A stretch of 64,000 bases of DNA, taken from contig JAFTDD010000084.1 of the NCBI GenBank assembly GCA_017454355.1, positions 56,318 to 120,317 of the forward strand. Direction: 5' to 3'. The notes under the pieces were generated by a model. That model ran no database searches. It had not been told where the DNA came from and saw only the letters and a program-made list of their open reading frames with translations. How positions within the stretch are numbered: position 1 is the stretch's first letter; each line of letters begins with the position of its first letter. Position numbers and translations under genes: made by a program. The DNA is from Muribaculaceae bacterium. Its GTDB lineage: Bacteria > Bacteroidota > Bacteroidia > Bacteroidales > Muribaculaceae. Of the stretch, positions 36,073-44,446 are shown in pieces.

Positions 36073-37523
36073 AGAGGGGCTTTGGGTAGGAGTTCGCGAT
36101 CTTCAAGTTCCTCAAAGTTGGGCGTTTGGCTGTGAGTGAGCATAACATGCACGTTAAATTTCTCATTCAGGTGACGAGCCATGTGTTCGGCACAATACAC
36201 CGAGCGGTGCTGACCGCCGGTGCAACCAAAACTCACCATCAAGTGGGTGAACTTACGGTCAATATAACGTTGCACACTCGCGTCGACTAACGCGTAGGCA
36301 TGCTCAAGAAACTTGACAATCTCGCCGTTATCCTCAAGATACTTCACCACCTCGGGGTTGACGCCGGTCATAGGCTTATATCGGTCATATTTGCCTGGGT
36401 TGTCGATGGCACGACAATCAAAGACAAAGCCACCACCGTTCCCACTGGTGTCCACGGGATAGCCTTTCTTGAACGGGAAACTCGTCACCGTTACCGTCAG
36501 CGGTTGCTTGATTGCTGCTGTGAACTGCGGCAGTGTCACCATCTGCGATAGCACTTCGTTAAGGTAGGGGAACTCGATGAAGGGCGTTTCGCGCAGCATA
36601 TCGCTCATATTCTCGATGGCGGCAGGCACACTTTTGAGGAAGTGTGGTTTTTTCTCAAAGTAGCCACGGAAGCCGTAAGCGCCCAACACCTGCAACGTGC
36701 GGAACAACACGAAGTAACGCAATTGCGACTCAAAGTGGGTGCGCTCAATGCTTGCATATCGCGACAACTCATCGAGGTATTCGCCGATTAGTTCGGCACG
36801 CAGGCTCTTGGTGTAACGCGCGCGTGCCTGCCACAGGAACGAGGCGACGTCGTAGTAGAACGGACCTTTGCGGCCACCTTGAAAGTCGATAAACCATGGT
36901 TGGTCATCAACGATCATCACATTGCGTGCTTGGAAGTCGCGATACATAAACGTGTCGCTCATGTTAGCCAGCAATACGTCGGCAAGTCGGTCAAAGTCGT
37001 CCTCGAGGCGGCTCTCGTCAAACTCCAAGCCGGTGGCCTTCAAGAAGCAGTACTTGAAGTAGTTCAAGTCCCACATCACCATGCGGCGGTCAAAAGACGG
37101 AGCCGGATAGCATCGCGTGAAGTCAAAGCCGCGCGCGCCCTCAAACTGCATTCGGCACAGCATTCTAATGGTGCGTGAGAGCAGCATCCGGTCGTGTTCG
37201 TTAAACGAGCGTGTGATTGTGCTCTTCTCGATGCAGCCAAAGAGGATATCATTGCCCAAGTCCTCCTGGAGGTAAGCCATGTGGTCGTCACTCTCGGCCA
37301 CAACGGCAGGCACGGGCAAACCTTTACTCTTGAAGTGGCGGCTCATGTAGATAAAAGCCTCATTCTCGCGGCGGTCGACGCCCACGGCGCCCACTAACTG
37401 TCGCGGTCCCTCAATCCTGTAATAGGTGCGATTGCTGCCGCTGCGAGGCATCATTGTCACAGCGGTGGGTTCGGCGCCGGTCAGCCCGACATATAATTTC
37501 TTTAGAGTAGCCTGATGATTCAT
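36069..37523 (-). CDS. AmgK-like sugar kinase fused to RapZ C-terminal domain
   Basis: 484 aa with two parts. Residues 1-335 resemble aminoglycoside-phosphotransferase-type sugar kinases such as AmgK: the Brenner-type loop YRDFQARNVM and the metal motif FIDFQGG are in place. Residues 345-484 form a RapZ C-terminal domain (TSFPFKKGYP, FDCRAIDNPG, FGCTGGQHRSV). In enterobacterial RapZ this domain senses glucosamine-6-phosphate, but the usual N-terminal P-loop domain is absent here and is replaced by the kinase. Translationally coupled to the MurU-like gene. A sensor-regulated amino-sugar kinase for cell-wall recycling is the best reading; it is inferred, not shown. Confidence 0.85.
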   Translation of the reverse strand: MNHQATLKKLYVGLTGAEPTAVTMMPRSGSNRTYYRIEGPRQLVGAVGVDRRENEAFIYMSRHFKSKGLPVPAVVAESDDHMAYLQEDLGNDILFGCIEKSTITRSFNEHDRMLLSRTIRMLCRMQFEGARGFDFTRCYPAPSFDRRMVMWDLNYFKYCFLKATGLEFDESRLEDDFDRLADVLLANMSDTFMYRDFQARNVMIVDDQPWFIDFQGGRKGPFYYDVASFLWQARARYTKSLRAELIGEYLDELSRYASIERTHFESQLRYFVLFRTLQVLGAYGFRGYFEKKPHFLKSVPAAIENMSDMLRETPFIEFPYLNEVLSQMVTLPQFTAAIKQPLTVTVTSFPFKKGYPVDTSGNGGGFVFDCRAIDNPGKYDRYKPMTGVNPEVVKYLEDNGEIVKFLEHAYALVDASVQRYIDRKFTHLMVSFGCTGGQHRSVYCAEHMARHLNEKFNVHVMLTHSQTPNFEELEDRELLPKAPL

Positions 37524-37531
37524 TTTATTAA

Positions 37532-37570
37532 TTCACAATTCAGAATTCATAATTCATAATTCATAATTCA
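37532..37570. repeat. ATTCATA tandem repeat
   Basis: Four to five imperfect copies of a 9-bp ATTCATAAT/ATTCACAAT unit lie directly upstream of the kinase-RapZ start codon. Confidence 0.7.
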
Positions 37571-37589
37571 AACAACCAACGTTCATGCC

Positions 37590-37609
37590 GGGCGGGCACC
37601 ACCCCGCCC
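37590..37609 (-). terminator. GC hairpin after prfC
   Basis: GGGCGGG pairs with CCCGCCC (7 bp) just past the prfC stop on the minus strand. No T run follows, so it is a weak candidate. Confidence 0.4.
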
Positions 37610-37613
37610 AAGA

Positions 37614-39194
37614 CTAAAACTCGGAAGTGAAGTGGAAACGGATGGCCGGAAAGTCGTGCTGAGCCATCTGCAGCACATAGTACGAGTCGGCCAGGAACAC
37701 ATCGCGTCCCTCGCGGTCAACCGCCATAAACTGCTGCTTGCGGCGCTTGAATTGGGCGAGTTCCGCCTCATCATCGCTCTCAATCCAGCACGCCTTATAC
37801 AGGCTGATGGGCTCCCAACGGCACTGCGCGCCATACTCATGAAGCAAGCGGTATTGAATTACCTCAAACTGCAACTGACCCACAGTGCCAATAATTTTGC
37901 GTCCGTTAAACTGGTTGGTGAACAATTGCGCAACGCCTTCGTCCATCAACTGCTCCACACCGCGATTCAACTGCTTGGCCTTCATCGGGTCATTGTTCTC
38001 GATATACTTGAACATCTCCGGCGAGAAACTGGGCAGACCACGGAAGTGAAGCAGTTCGCCCTCCGTCAGCGTGTCGCCAATCTTGAAAATGCCGTTGTCC
38101 GGCAGACCCACAATGTCGCCGGGATAAACATCATCTATGATTTCTTTCTTTTGAGCCATGAACGCCGTCGGAGCCGAGAACTTATATGTCTTGCCACTGC
38201 GCACGTGCGTATATAGCGCGTTGCGGTGAAACACGCCACTACACACTTTCACAAACGCGATGCAAGAGCGGTGGTTTGGGTCCATATTGGCGTGAATTTT
38301 GAAGACAAAACCGGTGAACTTCTCTTCCTGCGGCTCCACGACGCGCTCAACCGCCGCCACAGGACGCGGCGACGGGGCGATGCGCACAAAGCAGTCCAGC
38401 AACTCCTTCACGCCAAACGTGTTCAGCGCGCTGCCGAAAAACACCGGCGCCACGCGGGCCGCCAAGTATTCATGCTCGTCAAACTCCGGATATACGCCGT
38501 CAATCAGTTCGACGTCGGCGCGCAATCGCTCGGCTTCGCGCTCCCCCACTGCCCGGTCAATCACCGGGTCGTTGATATCGCTGACGGCCACGCGCTCCGT
38601 CACATGTTGTTTGTCGGGAGTGAACAAGTCCAACCCTCGGTCCAAGATGTTATAGACACCTTTAAACGAGGCTCCCATACTGATTGGCCACGTGAGAGGC
38701 CTCACGGCAATCTGCAACTCTTTCTCAAGTTCATCGAGGATGTCAAAGGGGTCACGACCCTCGCGGTCAAGTTTGTTGACAAAAATTATGACCGGTGTGT
38801 TGCGCATGCGACACACTTCCATCAGTTTGCGAGTCTGTGTCTCAACGCCCTTCGCCACGTCAACAACAATAATCACACTGTCAACCGCCGTCAGCGTGCG
38901 GTAGGTGTCCTCGGCAAAGTCTTGGTGGCCGGGAGTGTCAAGAATATTAATCTTATAGTCGCCGTAGTTAAAGCCCATCACACTGGTAGCCACCGAGATA
39001 CCACGTTGTTTCTCAATGTCCATCCAGTCGCTCGTCGCCGTCTTGCGTATTTTATTACTCTTCACCGCGCCGGCGACATGGATTGCTCCACCAAAAAGCA
39101 GCAACTTCTCGGTGAGGGTCGTCTTTCCGGCATCGGGGTGTGAAATGATGGCAAATGTGCGCCGTTTAGTTATCTCGTTATCTAATATACCCAT
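37614..39194 (-). CDS. prfC: peptide chain release factor 3
   Basis: GTPase (526 aa) that recycles RF1/RF2 from the ribosome after termination. G1 is [16 protein letters not shown]3 DTPGHQDF, G4 NKLDRE. EF-Tu-like domain 2 and the RF3 C-terminal domain follow. Length is standard. It lies 24 bp after rfbD and belongs to the DUF4924-rfbD-prfC block seen in other Bacteroidales. Confidence 0.97.
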   Translation of the reverse strand: MGILDNEITKRRTFAIISHPDAGKTTLTEKLLLFGGAIHVAGAVKSNKIRKTATSDWMDIEKQRGISVATSVMGFNYGDYKINILDTPGHQDFAEDTYRTLTAVDSVIIVVDVAKGVETQTRKLMEVCRMRNTPVIIFVNKLDREGRDPFDILDELEKELQIAVRPLTWPISMGASFKGVYNILDRGLDLFTPDKQHVTERVAVSDINDPVIDRAVGEREAERLRADVELIDGVYPEFDEHEYLAARVAPVFFGSALNTFGVKELLDCFVRIAPSPRPVAAVERVVEPQEEKFTGFVFKIHANMDPNHRSCIAFVKVCSGVFHRNALYTHVRSGKTYKFSAPTAFMAQKKEIIDDVYPGDIVGLPDNGIFKIGDTLTEGELLHFRGLPSFSPEMFKYIENNDPMKAKQLNRGVEQLMDEGVAQLFTNQFNGRKIIGTVGQLQFEVIQYRLLHEYGAQCRWEPISLYKACWIESDDEAELAQFKRRKQQFMAVDREGRDVFLADSYYVLQMAQHDFPAIRFHFTSEF

Positions 39195-39218
39195 CTTTAG
39201 TAATTAGTCATTAGTCGT

Positions 39219-40079
39219 TTATCGAACTGCCTTCATCACATCAACAAGAGCCGCGTGCCAATGAGGTGTTTCCACTCCGAAAGTATCGCGTATCTTATGT
39301 TTGTCCAGCACACTATATGACGGTCTGGCTGCCGCTGTCGGGAACTCTGCGGTGGCAATGGGTGTCACGTGGCAACGGCGACCGGCAGCCTCGAGAGTGG
39401 CAACCGCCAAGTCATACCACGAGGCAACGCCCTCGTTGCTGTAATGATAGATGCCACCTTGCCAAAGTCCGCATTGAATAATAGCGGCAATCGCCGCAGC
39501 AAGTGTCGCGGCGCTTGTGGGCGTGCCCACCTGGTCAACTACCACGTGCAGTTCGTCGCGCTCCATGGCCAAGCGTAGCATTGTCTTGACGAAGTTGTTG
39601 CCGTGTGGCGAATAGAGCCACCCGGTGCGTATCACCATTGCATCATCACACAATATTGAAAGTGCCGCGCGCTCTCCGGCCAACTTGGTCGAGCCATATA
39701 CGCTCTGCGGCCCGGGAGTGTCGTCTTCGCGGTATGGCCGATAGGCGTTGCCGTCAAACACGTAATCGGTTGAAATGTGCACCAGACGCGCGCCTTGAAC
39801 TTTGCAGCACTCGGCAAGGGTTGCCACGGCATGGTGGTTGATTGCCTCGCAAATATCGCGGTTGGCGGGCGCTTCGGCAGCATCAACAGCGGTGAAGGCG
39901 GCGCAATTCACCACAATATCAAAACGATGCTTGGCAAAAAACGCAGCCACGGCAGCGTCGTCTGTCAAGTCCAAGTCTGCCGCATCAATAGCCACCACAT
40001 CGCGACCGCGCAGTGCCGTTTGCAATTCTGTTCCAAGTTGCCCGGCTGCTCCGGTTATCAGAATTAACGGGTTATTCAT
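39219..40079 (-). CDS. rfbD: dTDP-4-dehydrorhamnose reductase
   Basis: Short-chain dehydrogenase (286 aa) making dTDP-L-rhamnose, the last step of the pathway. The Rossmann motif is ITGAAGQLGTELQ and the active site is STDYVFDG...YGSTKLAGE (YxxxK). The start is set at 40079 (MNNPLILITG), overlapping the DUF4924 stop by 8 bp. Longer in-frame starts would run into that gene and give a non-conserved leader. The other dTDP-rhamnose genes are not in this window. Confidence 0.93.
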   Translation of the reverse strand: MNNPLILITGAAGQLGTELQTALRGRDVVAIDAADLDLTDDAAVAAFFAKHRFDIVVNCAAFTAVDAAEAPANRDICEAINHHAVATLAECCKVQGARLVHISTDYVFDGNAYRPYREDDTPGPQSVYGSTKLAGERAALSILCDDAMVIRTGWLYSPHGNNFVKTMLRLAMERDELHVVVDQVGTPTSAATLAAAIAAIIQCGLWQGGIYHYSNEGVASWYDLAVATLEAAGRRCHVTPIATAEFPTAAARPSYSVLDKHKIRDTFGVETPHWHAALVDVMKAVR

Positions 40080-40632
40080 CAGCATCAGGCTCAAATAATG
40101 GTTTCTCTTCGTCCTTCTTGAAATAGGCAGCCAACATCCCAATAAAGTAACTCACTGTTGTGACAGCCTTTTGAGTCGATTCACTCACGGACTTGCCTTG
40201 CAATCGGAGCATCATCACGCCGTAGAGCAGATTGAAGCACGTTTCCAATTCGGGAGCCGCCGCGTCGCCGGCTTTGGCGCGTAATTCCACAATGAAGGGC
40301 AGCGCGCTGTAAAAAGCGGCGCTATACTGTGCGAAGCGGTCACTCTCATGAAGAAGTTGTGAGTGCAAGTCATTGAGGCGAATGAGAACGTTCTTGCAAA
40401 TCTGCAGATGACCGCCGTCCTTGAGATGCTCGGCGTGCATCATCATCACAAGGTTCTCATACCAGTCGCGTATCTCATGCCGCTTGGCATCGTCCACGTC
40501 ATAGCGCGACACCAAGGCGGCCTCAACACGGTCCATGTCAAGGTCGCATGCCCTGAGCATATCCTCTACCTGCCACAGATAGAGCAAATACTCGGCAATA
40601 TTCTCTTTTCTCTTCTGTTGTGCTATCAACAT
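40072..40632 (-). CDS. DUF4924 family protein
   Basis: 186-aa, mainly helical cytoplasmic protein found next to rfbD and prfC in Bacteroidales (MLIAQQKRKENIAEYLLYLWQ). No catalytic motif. It abuts the Crp-family gene directly and overlaps rfbD. Function unknown. Confidence 0.85.
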   Translation of the reverse strand: MLIAQQKRKENIAEYLLYLWQVEDMLRACDLDMDRVEAALVSRYDVDDAKRHEIRDWYENLVMMMHAEHLKDGGHLQICKNVLIRLNDLHSQLLHESDRFAQYSAAFYSALPFIVELRAKAGDAAAPELETCFNLLYGVMMLRLQGKSVSESTQKAVTTVSYFIGMLAAYFKKDEEKPLFEPDADE

Positions 40633-41334
40633 TTACCCAAACTTGCTGATGTGGCGCAGGGCCTGCTCATCGATAATCTTGATGCGGCGCCCGTCCACTG
40701 TAATAATCTTCTCTTGAGCAAAGGCCGAGAGCGTGCGTATGGCATTGCTCGTCGTCATGTTGCTAAGGTTGGCGATATCCTCACGCGCCATATAGATGCG
40801 CAGCGTCTTGCCGTCTTCCTCATAACCGTAGTTGTCGCGCATCAGCACCAACGCCTCTGCCAGTCGTCCGCGGATATGCTTCTGAGTGAGCGACACGATT
40901 TTGTTGTCACTGCCGCCCAGATGCTTGCTCAACTCGTGGATAAAAAACCATGCCAACTCGCGGTTGCCGTCAATCAGCCGCTTGACAACATCCATCGGCA
41001 CAGCCCCCACAGTCGACGGCTCGAAAGCCGCCGCGCTTGACGTGTAGTGTTCTCCGGCGAAAAAGGCACGGTAACCAAAGTACTGTATCGGCCGATAAAG
41101 ACGGATAATCTGCGGACGGCCACCAAAACCGTCCTTAAACACCTTTACCTTGCCGCGAAGCAGGCACCACAGGTTGCGAGGCTCGTCCTTCTCGTTGTAA
41201 ATCAGTTGATTCTTCTTGAAATTATGCACAGCAAAGTGCTCGGCGATTAAGTGCTTCTCGTCAGGTGACAGCACTTTCCAAATCTCCGATAAGCCCTGGC
41301 TGAGGATTTTTTCAAGAGTACTCTTCTTTATCAT
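40633..41334 (-). CDS. Crp/Fnr-family transcription regulator
   Basis: 233 aa. The N-terminal cyclic-nucleotide-binding-like beta roll has NLWCLLRGKVKVFKDG and FGYRAFFAGE. It is followed by a long dimer helix and a C-terminal winged helix with ARGEDIA-like AREDIANLSNMTTSNAIRTL. No Fnr-type Cys cluster is present. The effector is unknown. Its start overlaps the plsC end by 23 bp, so it is translated in the same operon as plsC and DUF4924. Confidence 0.92.
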   Translation of the reverse strand: MIKKSTLEKILSQGLSEIWKVLSPDEKHLIAEHFAVHNFKKNQLIYNEKDEPRNLWCLLRGKVKVFKDGFGGRPQIIRLYRPIQYFGYRAFFAGEHYTSSAAAFEPSTVGAVPMDVVKRLIDGNRELAWFFIHELSKHLGGSDNKIVSLTQKHIRGRLAEALVLMRDNYGYEEDGKTLRIYMAREDIANLSNMTTSNAIRTLSAFAQEKIITVDGRRIKIIDEQALRHISKFG

Positions 41335-42061
41335 CGTTAGTCGCTAAACTTAGTCCGGAGGCGATAGCCTCACGGCAGCGGGCTGAGAGGTCATCAATGT
41401 CGTGCCCGTCGGCGCCGGGCTCGATGGGTTGATGGATTGTGATTGTGATTGAGCCGGGCGTGACAACGTAGGCCGTGCGCGACATCACTCTATAGGCTCC
41501 ATCAATGGTTATTGGCACGATGGGACGTTTAAACTCGGCGGCCAGTTTGAAGGCTCCGGGCTTGAAGGTTCCCATGGCGCCGTCATCCGTGCGTCGACCT
41601 TCGGGAAAGATGATGAGCGACTGTCCTCGTTGCAATGCCTGCTCGGCATTAACGATGGTGTTTGCCATGCCATGAGCCGAATGTGTGTCAACAAGGATAT
41701 ATCCCGCGGCACGACAGGCCGTGCCCACTAACGGAATGTTAGTCAACCCCTTGCGCATCATCCACTTGAAGTTGTGATCCAAGTAGCCTTGTAGAGCGAA
41801 AATGTCAAAGGCGCCTTGATGATTAGCCGCAAAGACGTATGGCTCATTGGGCCTGATGTTATCACGCCCCTTCACAACCACAGTCACGAGCAACACAGCG
41901 CACATGCACCGCGACCACCACTTGGCAGGATAGTAACCACCCGCGTCGCTGTTGAATTGGCTCCAAATGATGGTGACAACGGCCGTGATGAACGTGACAA
42001 CGGCGAGCACCGGCACCGCGATTACCCACTGATATATGCTATATATAAATTTCTTCATCAA
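41312..42061 (-). CDS. plsC: 1-acylglycerol-3-phosphate acyltransferase
   Basis: Membrane acyltransferase (249 aa) forming phosphatidic acid. An N-terminal membrane helix pair is followed by the catalytic NHQGAFD (NHxxxxD), then FPEGRR and a conserved IVPITIDGAY segment. It abuts the response-regulator gene on one side and overlaps the Crp-family gene on the other, so phospholipid synthesis may be co-regulated with envelope signalling. Confidence 0.93.
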   Translation of the reverse strand: MMKKFIYSIYQWVIAVPVLAVVTFITAVVTIIWSQFNSDAGGYYPAKWWSRCMCAVLLVTVVVKGRDNIRPNEPYVFAANHQGAFDIFALQGYLDHNFKWMMRKGLTNIPLVGTACRAAGYILVDTHSAHGMANTIVNAEQALQRGQSLIIFPEGRRTDDGAMGTFKPGAFKLAAEFKRPIVPITIDGAYRVMSRTAYVVTPGSITITIHQPIEPGADGHDIDDLSARCREAIASGLSLATNDDKEEYS

Positions 42062-42784
42062 TTATTGTGTCACCTCTTCACCGGCACCTTCCGCCTCCGG
42101 AATGATTAACTTATACCCCTTGCCATGGATGTTGATAATCTCGATGGTGGGGTCATCGCGCAGTTTCTTGCGCAGTTTGGTGATATAGACGTCCATCGAC
42201 CGGGCGTTGAAGTAGTTGTCGTCAATCCAGATGGTCTTCAGAGCAAAGTTGCGCTCGAGCACCTCGTTGGCGTGGGCGCACAACAGGCTGAGCAGTTCAC
42301 TCTCCTTCGTGGTCAGGTTCTCGCTGCGGTCTGCGGTGAACAGCACTTGTCGCTGAGTGTCGAAGGTGAACATTCCAAGTTTATATACGGTCACGTCTTT
42401 GCCCTTCTTCCCCTTCACGCGACGCAGGATTGCCTCGATGCGGAGCACAAGTTCTTCCATCGAGAAAGGCTTGGTGATGTAGTCGTCGGCGCCAATCTTG
42501 AAGCCCTCCAGCACGTCTTCTTTAAGGGCACGTGCTGTAAGGAAAATGATAGGTACATCAGCGTTGACGGCGCGGATGTCGGCCGCTAACTGGAAGCCAT
42601 CCTTCTTGGGCATCATCACGTCAAGGAGGCAGATGTCATACTTGCCCTTCAAGAACGCGCGGTAGCCGGCCTCACCATCGGCAAAGAGTTCGGCGCGGTA
42701 GCCTTTGTCCTCAAGGTACTCGCGGGTGAGGGTGCCCAAATTCTCGTCGTCCTCACAGAGTAAAATTCTCAGTTTCGTTTCCAT
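42062..42784 (-). CDS. rprY: OmpR-family response regulator, RprY-like
   Basis: 240 aa. The receiver has the phospho-Asp in CLLDVMMPKKDGF, Thr/Ser in FLTARAL and Lys in ITKPFSMEEL. The C-terminal winged helix ends in SMDVYITKLRKKLRDDP. It is partner to the histidine kinase encoded 54 bp upstream, matching the RprX-RprY pair of Bacteroides. It directly abuts plsC. Confidence 0.93.
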   Translation of the reverse strand: METKLRILLCEDDENLGTLTREYLEDKGYRAELFADGEAGYRAFLKGKYDICLLDVMMPKKDGFQLAADIRAVNADVPIIFLTARALKEDVLEGFKIGADDYITKPFSMEELVLRIEAILRRVKGKKGKDVTVYKLGMFTFDTQRQVLFTADRSENLTTKESELLSLLCAHANEVLERNFALKTIWIDDNYFNARSMDVYITKLRKKLRDDPTIEIINIHGKGYKLIIPEAEGAGEEVTQ

Positions 42785-42838
42785 TTTGTCTTTATATTAT
42801 TGATTATAATTATACTTTAAGAGGGGCGTGGAGAGGCC

Positions 42839-44347
42839 TTAGGAGTAGAGAGGCAGCACGATGATAAATCGAGTGCCCTCACCGACCTCGCTCTCGGCGC
42901 GTATTGTGCCTTTAAAGAGGCTTATCATCTTGTGAACGTAGGCTAGGCCCAGACCAAATCCCTTCACATCGTGCCGGTTGCCGGTATTGACGCGATAGAA
43001 TTTATCGAAAATGCGCTTCAAGTCCTCTTTCTTGATGCCGATACCGTTGTCCTTCACCACAATCTCCACCGACTTTTCGTCCGGATTGCGCGTGGTGATG
43101 CTCAAGTGGAGCGGGACATCCTCGCGCCGATATTTCACCGCATTGTCGAGCAAGTTAAACACCACATTCATCAAGTGCATGCGGTCCACGTTCACAATCG
43201 GATCCTCGGCATCAAGCGCGGTCTCAATTGTGCCGCCATATTTCTCCACACGCAGTTTAAATGTGCTCGCCACGCTGTCCACGAGGGCGTTGGCGTCCTC
43301 CTCCTCGAGGCGCATAGTTGCCTCGTCGCGGTCAAACATCGACATGTGCAACAACTTCTCTACTTGAAAGCGGAGGCGCTTGGTTTCCTCAGTGATAACG
43401 CGAGCAACATGATTGAGCATCGACGGGCTCTTGGTCACCGAGTTGTCGCTTAGCATCTGCGCTGCGATTGACAATGAAGAGATTGGAGTCTTGAACTCAT
43501 GCGTCATGTTGTTGATAAAGTCTGTCTTCATTTCGCTGAGGCGTTTCTGTCGGAAGGCGACGAATATCGTGTAGATAAACACTGCCAGAAGAACGAGAGT
43601 GAAGGCCAGCGACGGTATCATATACCGCACCGAACTGAACACATATTTTCCCTTGGTTGGGAACACGACATTCAAGAAATGCTGTTTGCCGACGGGGTCT
43701 CCCGGGAAAAGCACTTGCACGTATGGCGACATGTCGTCATCTATCAGTTTGCTATATCCGGAGGTGCTATAGTCTACGCCGCCTCCACGGCGTGTGACGG
43801 CAAATTCAAACGGAAAAGATAACCCACTCCTTTCCAGTTCAATAGCCAAATATTCTCGCACGGTTGTGGAGTCGGCGCGCTCTGCGATTGGGCGGTCGCT
43901 GGATTGGGTGAGGATTGTGAGGATAACTTCGTTGAGCATCGAGCGTTGATACATATACTGCTCAACAAGTATTTCTTGCTTTAACTGGTAACTGTCGTTG
44001 AGGTTTTTGAGTGTATTGAAGTTGGCGGGGCGTTGAATCTTGATATCATCAATCGCATCGCTTACTGTAGTAGAGTCGATTGGCTGGGACGCATCGGCAC
44101 GACCTCCATAGGCACGGTTTCCGCCGTAAGCGTTCACCGCTTCCTGCAAGTCTTGTTCGAGGAAATACTTCGTCTCGTTCTGCTCAAGCATCCCGCTCAC
44201 GTCGTGCATACAGTGTGTCACTATCTCGCCGAACTGCTCGTTGCGCATCTGCACCATCTTCTCCATATAGAAAATCTGCACCGCAAGCAGTCCCAGGATA
44301 GCAACAACCATGACCACTGTCAGTATCCATATTGTTGAGCGTTTCAT
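42839..44347 (-). CDS. rprX: sensor histidine kinase, RprX-like
   Basis: 502 aa, two membrane helices (about 6-27 and 245-268) flanking a periplasmic sensor of about 215 residues. The phospho-His is in MTHEFKTPISSL, the N box NLLDNAVKY, and the G boxes DNGIGIKKEDL and GFGLGLAYV. It phosphorylates the adjacent RprY. The promoter is at 44383-44414, making it first in the rprX-rprY-plsC-crp run. Confidence 0.94.
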   Translation of the reverse strand: MKRSTIWILTVVMVVAILGLLAVQIFYMEKMVQMRNEQFGEIVTHCMHDVSGMLEQNETKYFLEQDLQEAVNAYGGNRAYGGRADASQPIDSTTVSDAIDDIKIQRPANFNTLKNLNDSYQLKQEILVEQYMYQRSMLNEVILTILTQSSDRPIAERADSTTVREYLAIELERSGLSFPFEFAVTRRGGGVDYSTSGYSKLIDDDMSPYVQVLFPGDPVGKQHFLNVVFPTKGKYVFSSVRYMIPSLAFTLVLLAVFIYTIFVAFRQKRLSEMKTDFINNMTHEFKTPISSLSIAAQMLSDNSVTKSPSMLNHVARVITEETKRLRFQVEKLLHMSMFDRDEATMRLEEEDANALVDSVASTFKLRVEKYGGTIETALDAEDPIVNVDRMHLMNVVFNLLDNAVKYRREDVPLHLSITTRNPDEKSVEIVVKDNGIGIKKEDLKRIFDKFYRVNTGNRHDVKGFGLGLAYVHKMISLFKGTIRAESEVGEGTRFIIVLPLYS

Positions 44348-44382
44348 TGTATCAACTTAAATGCAATTTTAACAATTCGCCG

Positions 44383-44414
44383 CAAAATTAACAATTAATT
44401 GTGAAAACTGCAAA
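44383..44414 (-). promoter_or_regulatory. rprX operon promoter
   Basis: Minus strand TTTG (44414-44411), 20 bp, TAATTTTG (44390-44383), 36 bp upstream of the rprX start. Confidence 0.8.
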
Positions 44415-44446
44415 TTTTTCACATGAAAAATGCTGTCAACCACGTG

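Noticed and set aside
38226-39143. 305-aa open frame antisense to prfC
   Set aside because: Overlaps the conserved GTPase domain of release factor 3 on the other strand; no independent support.
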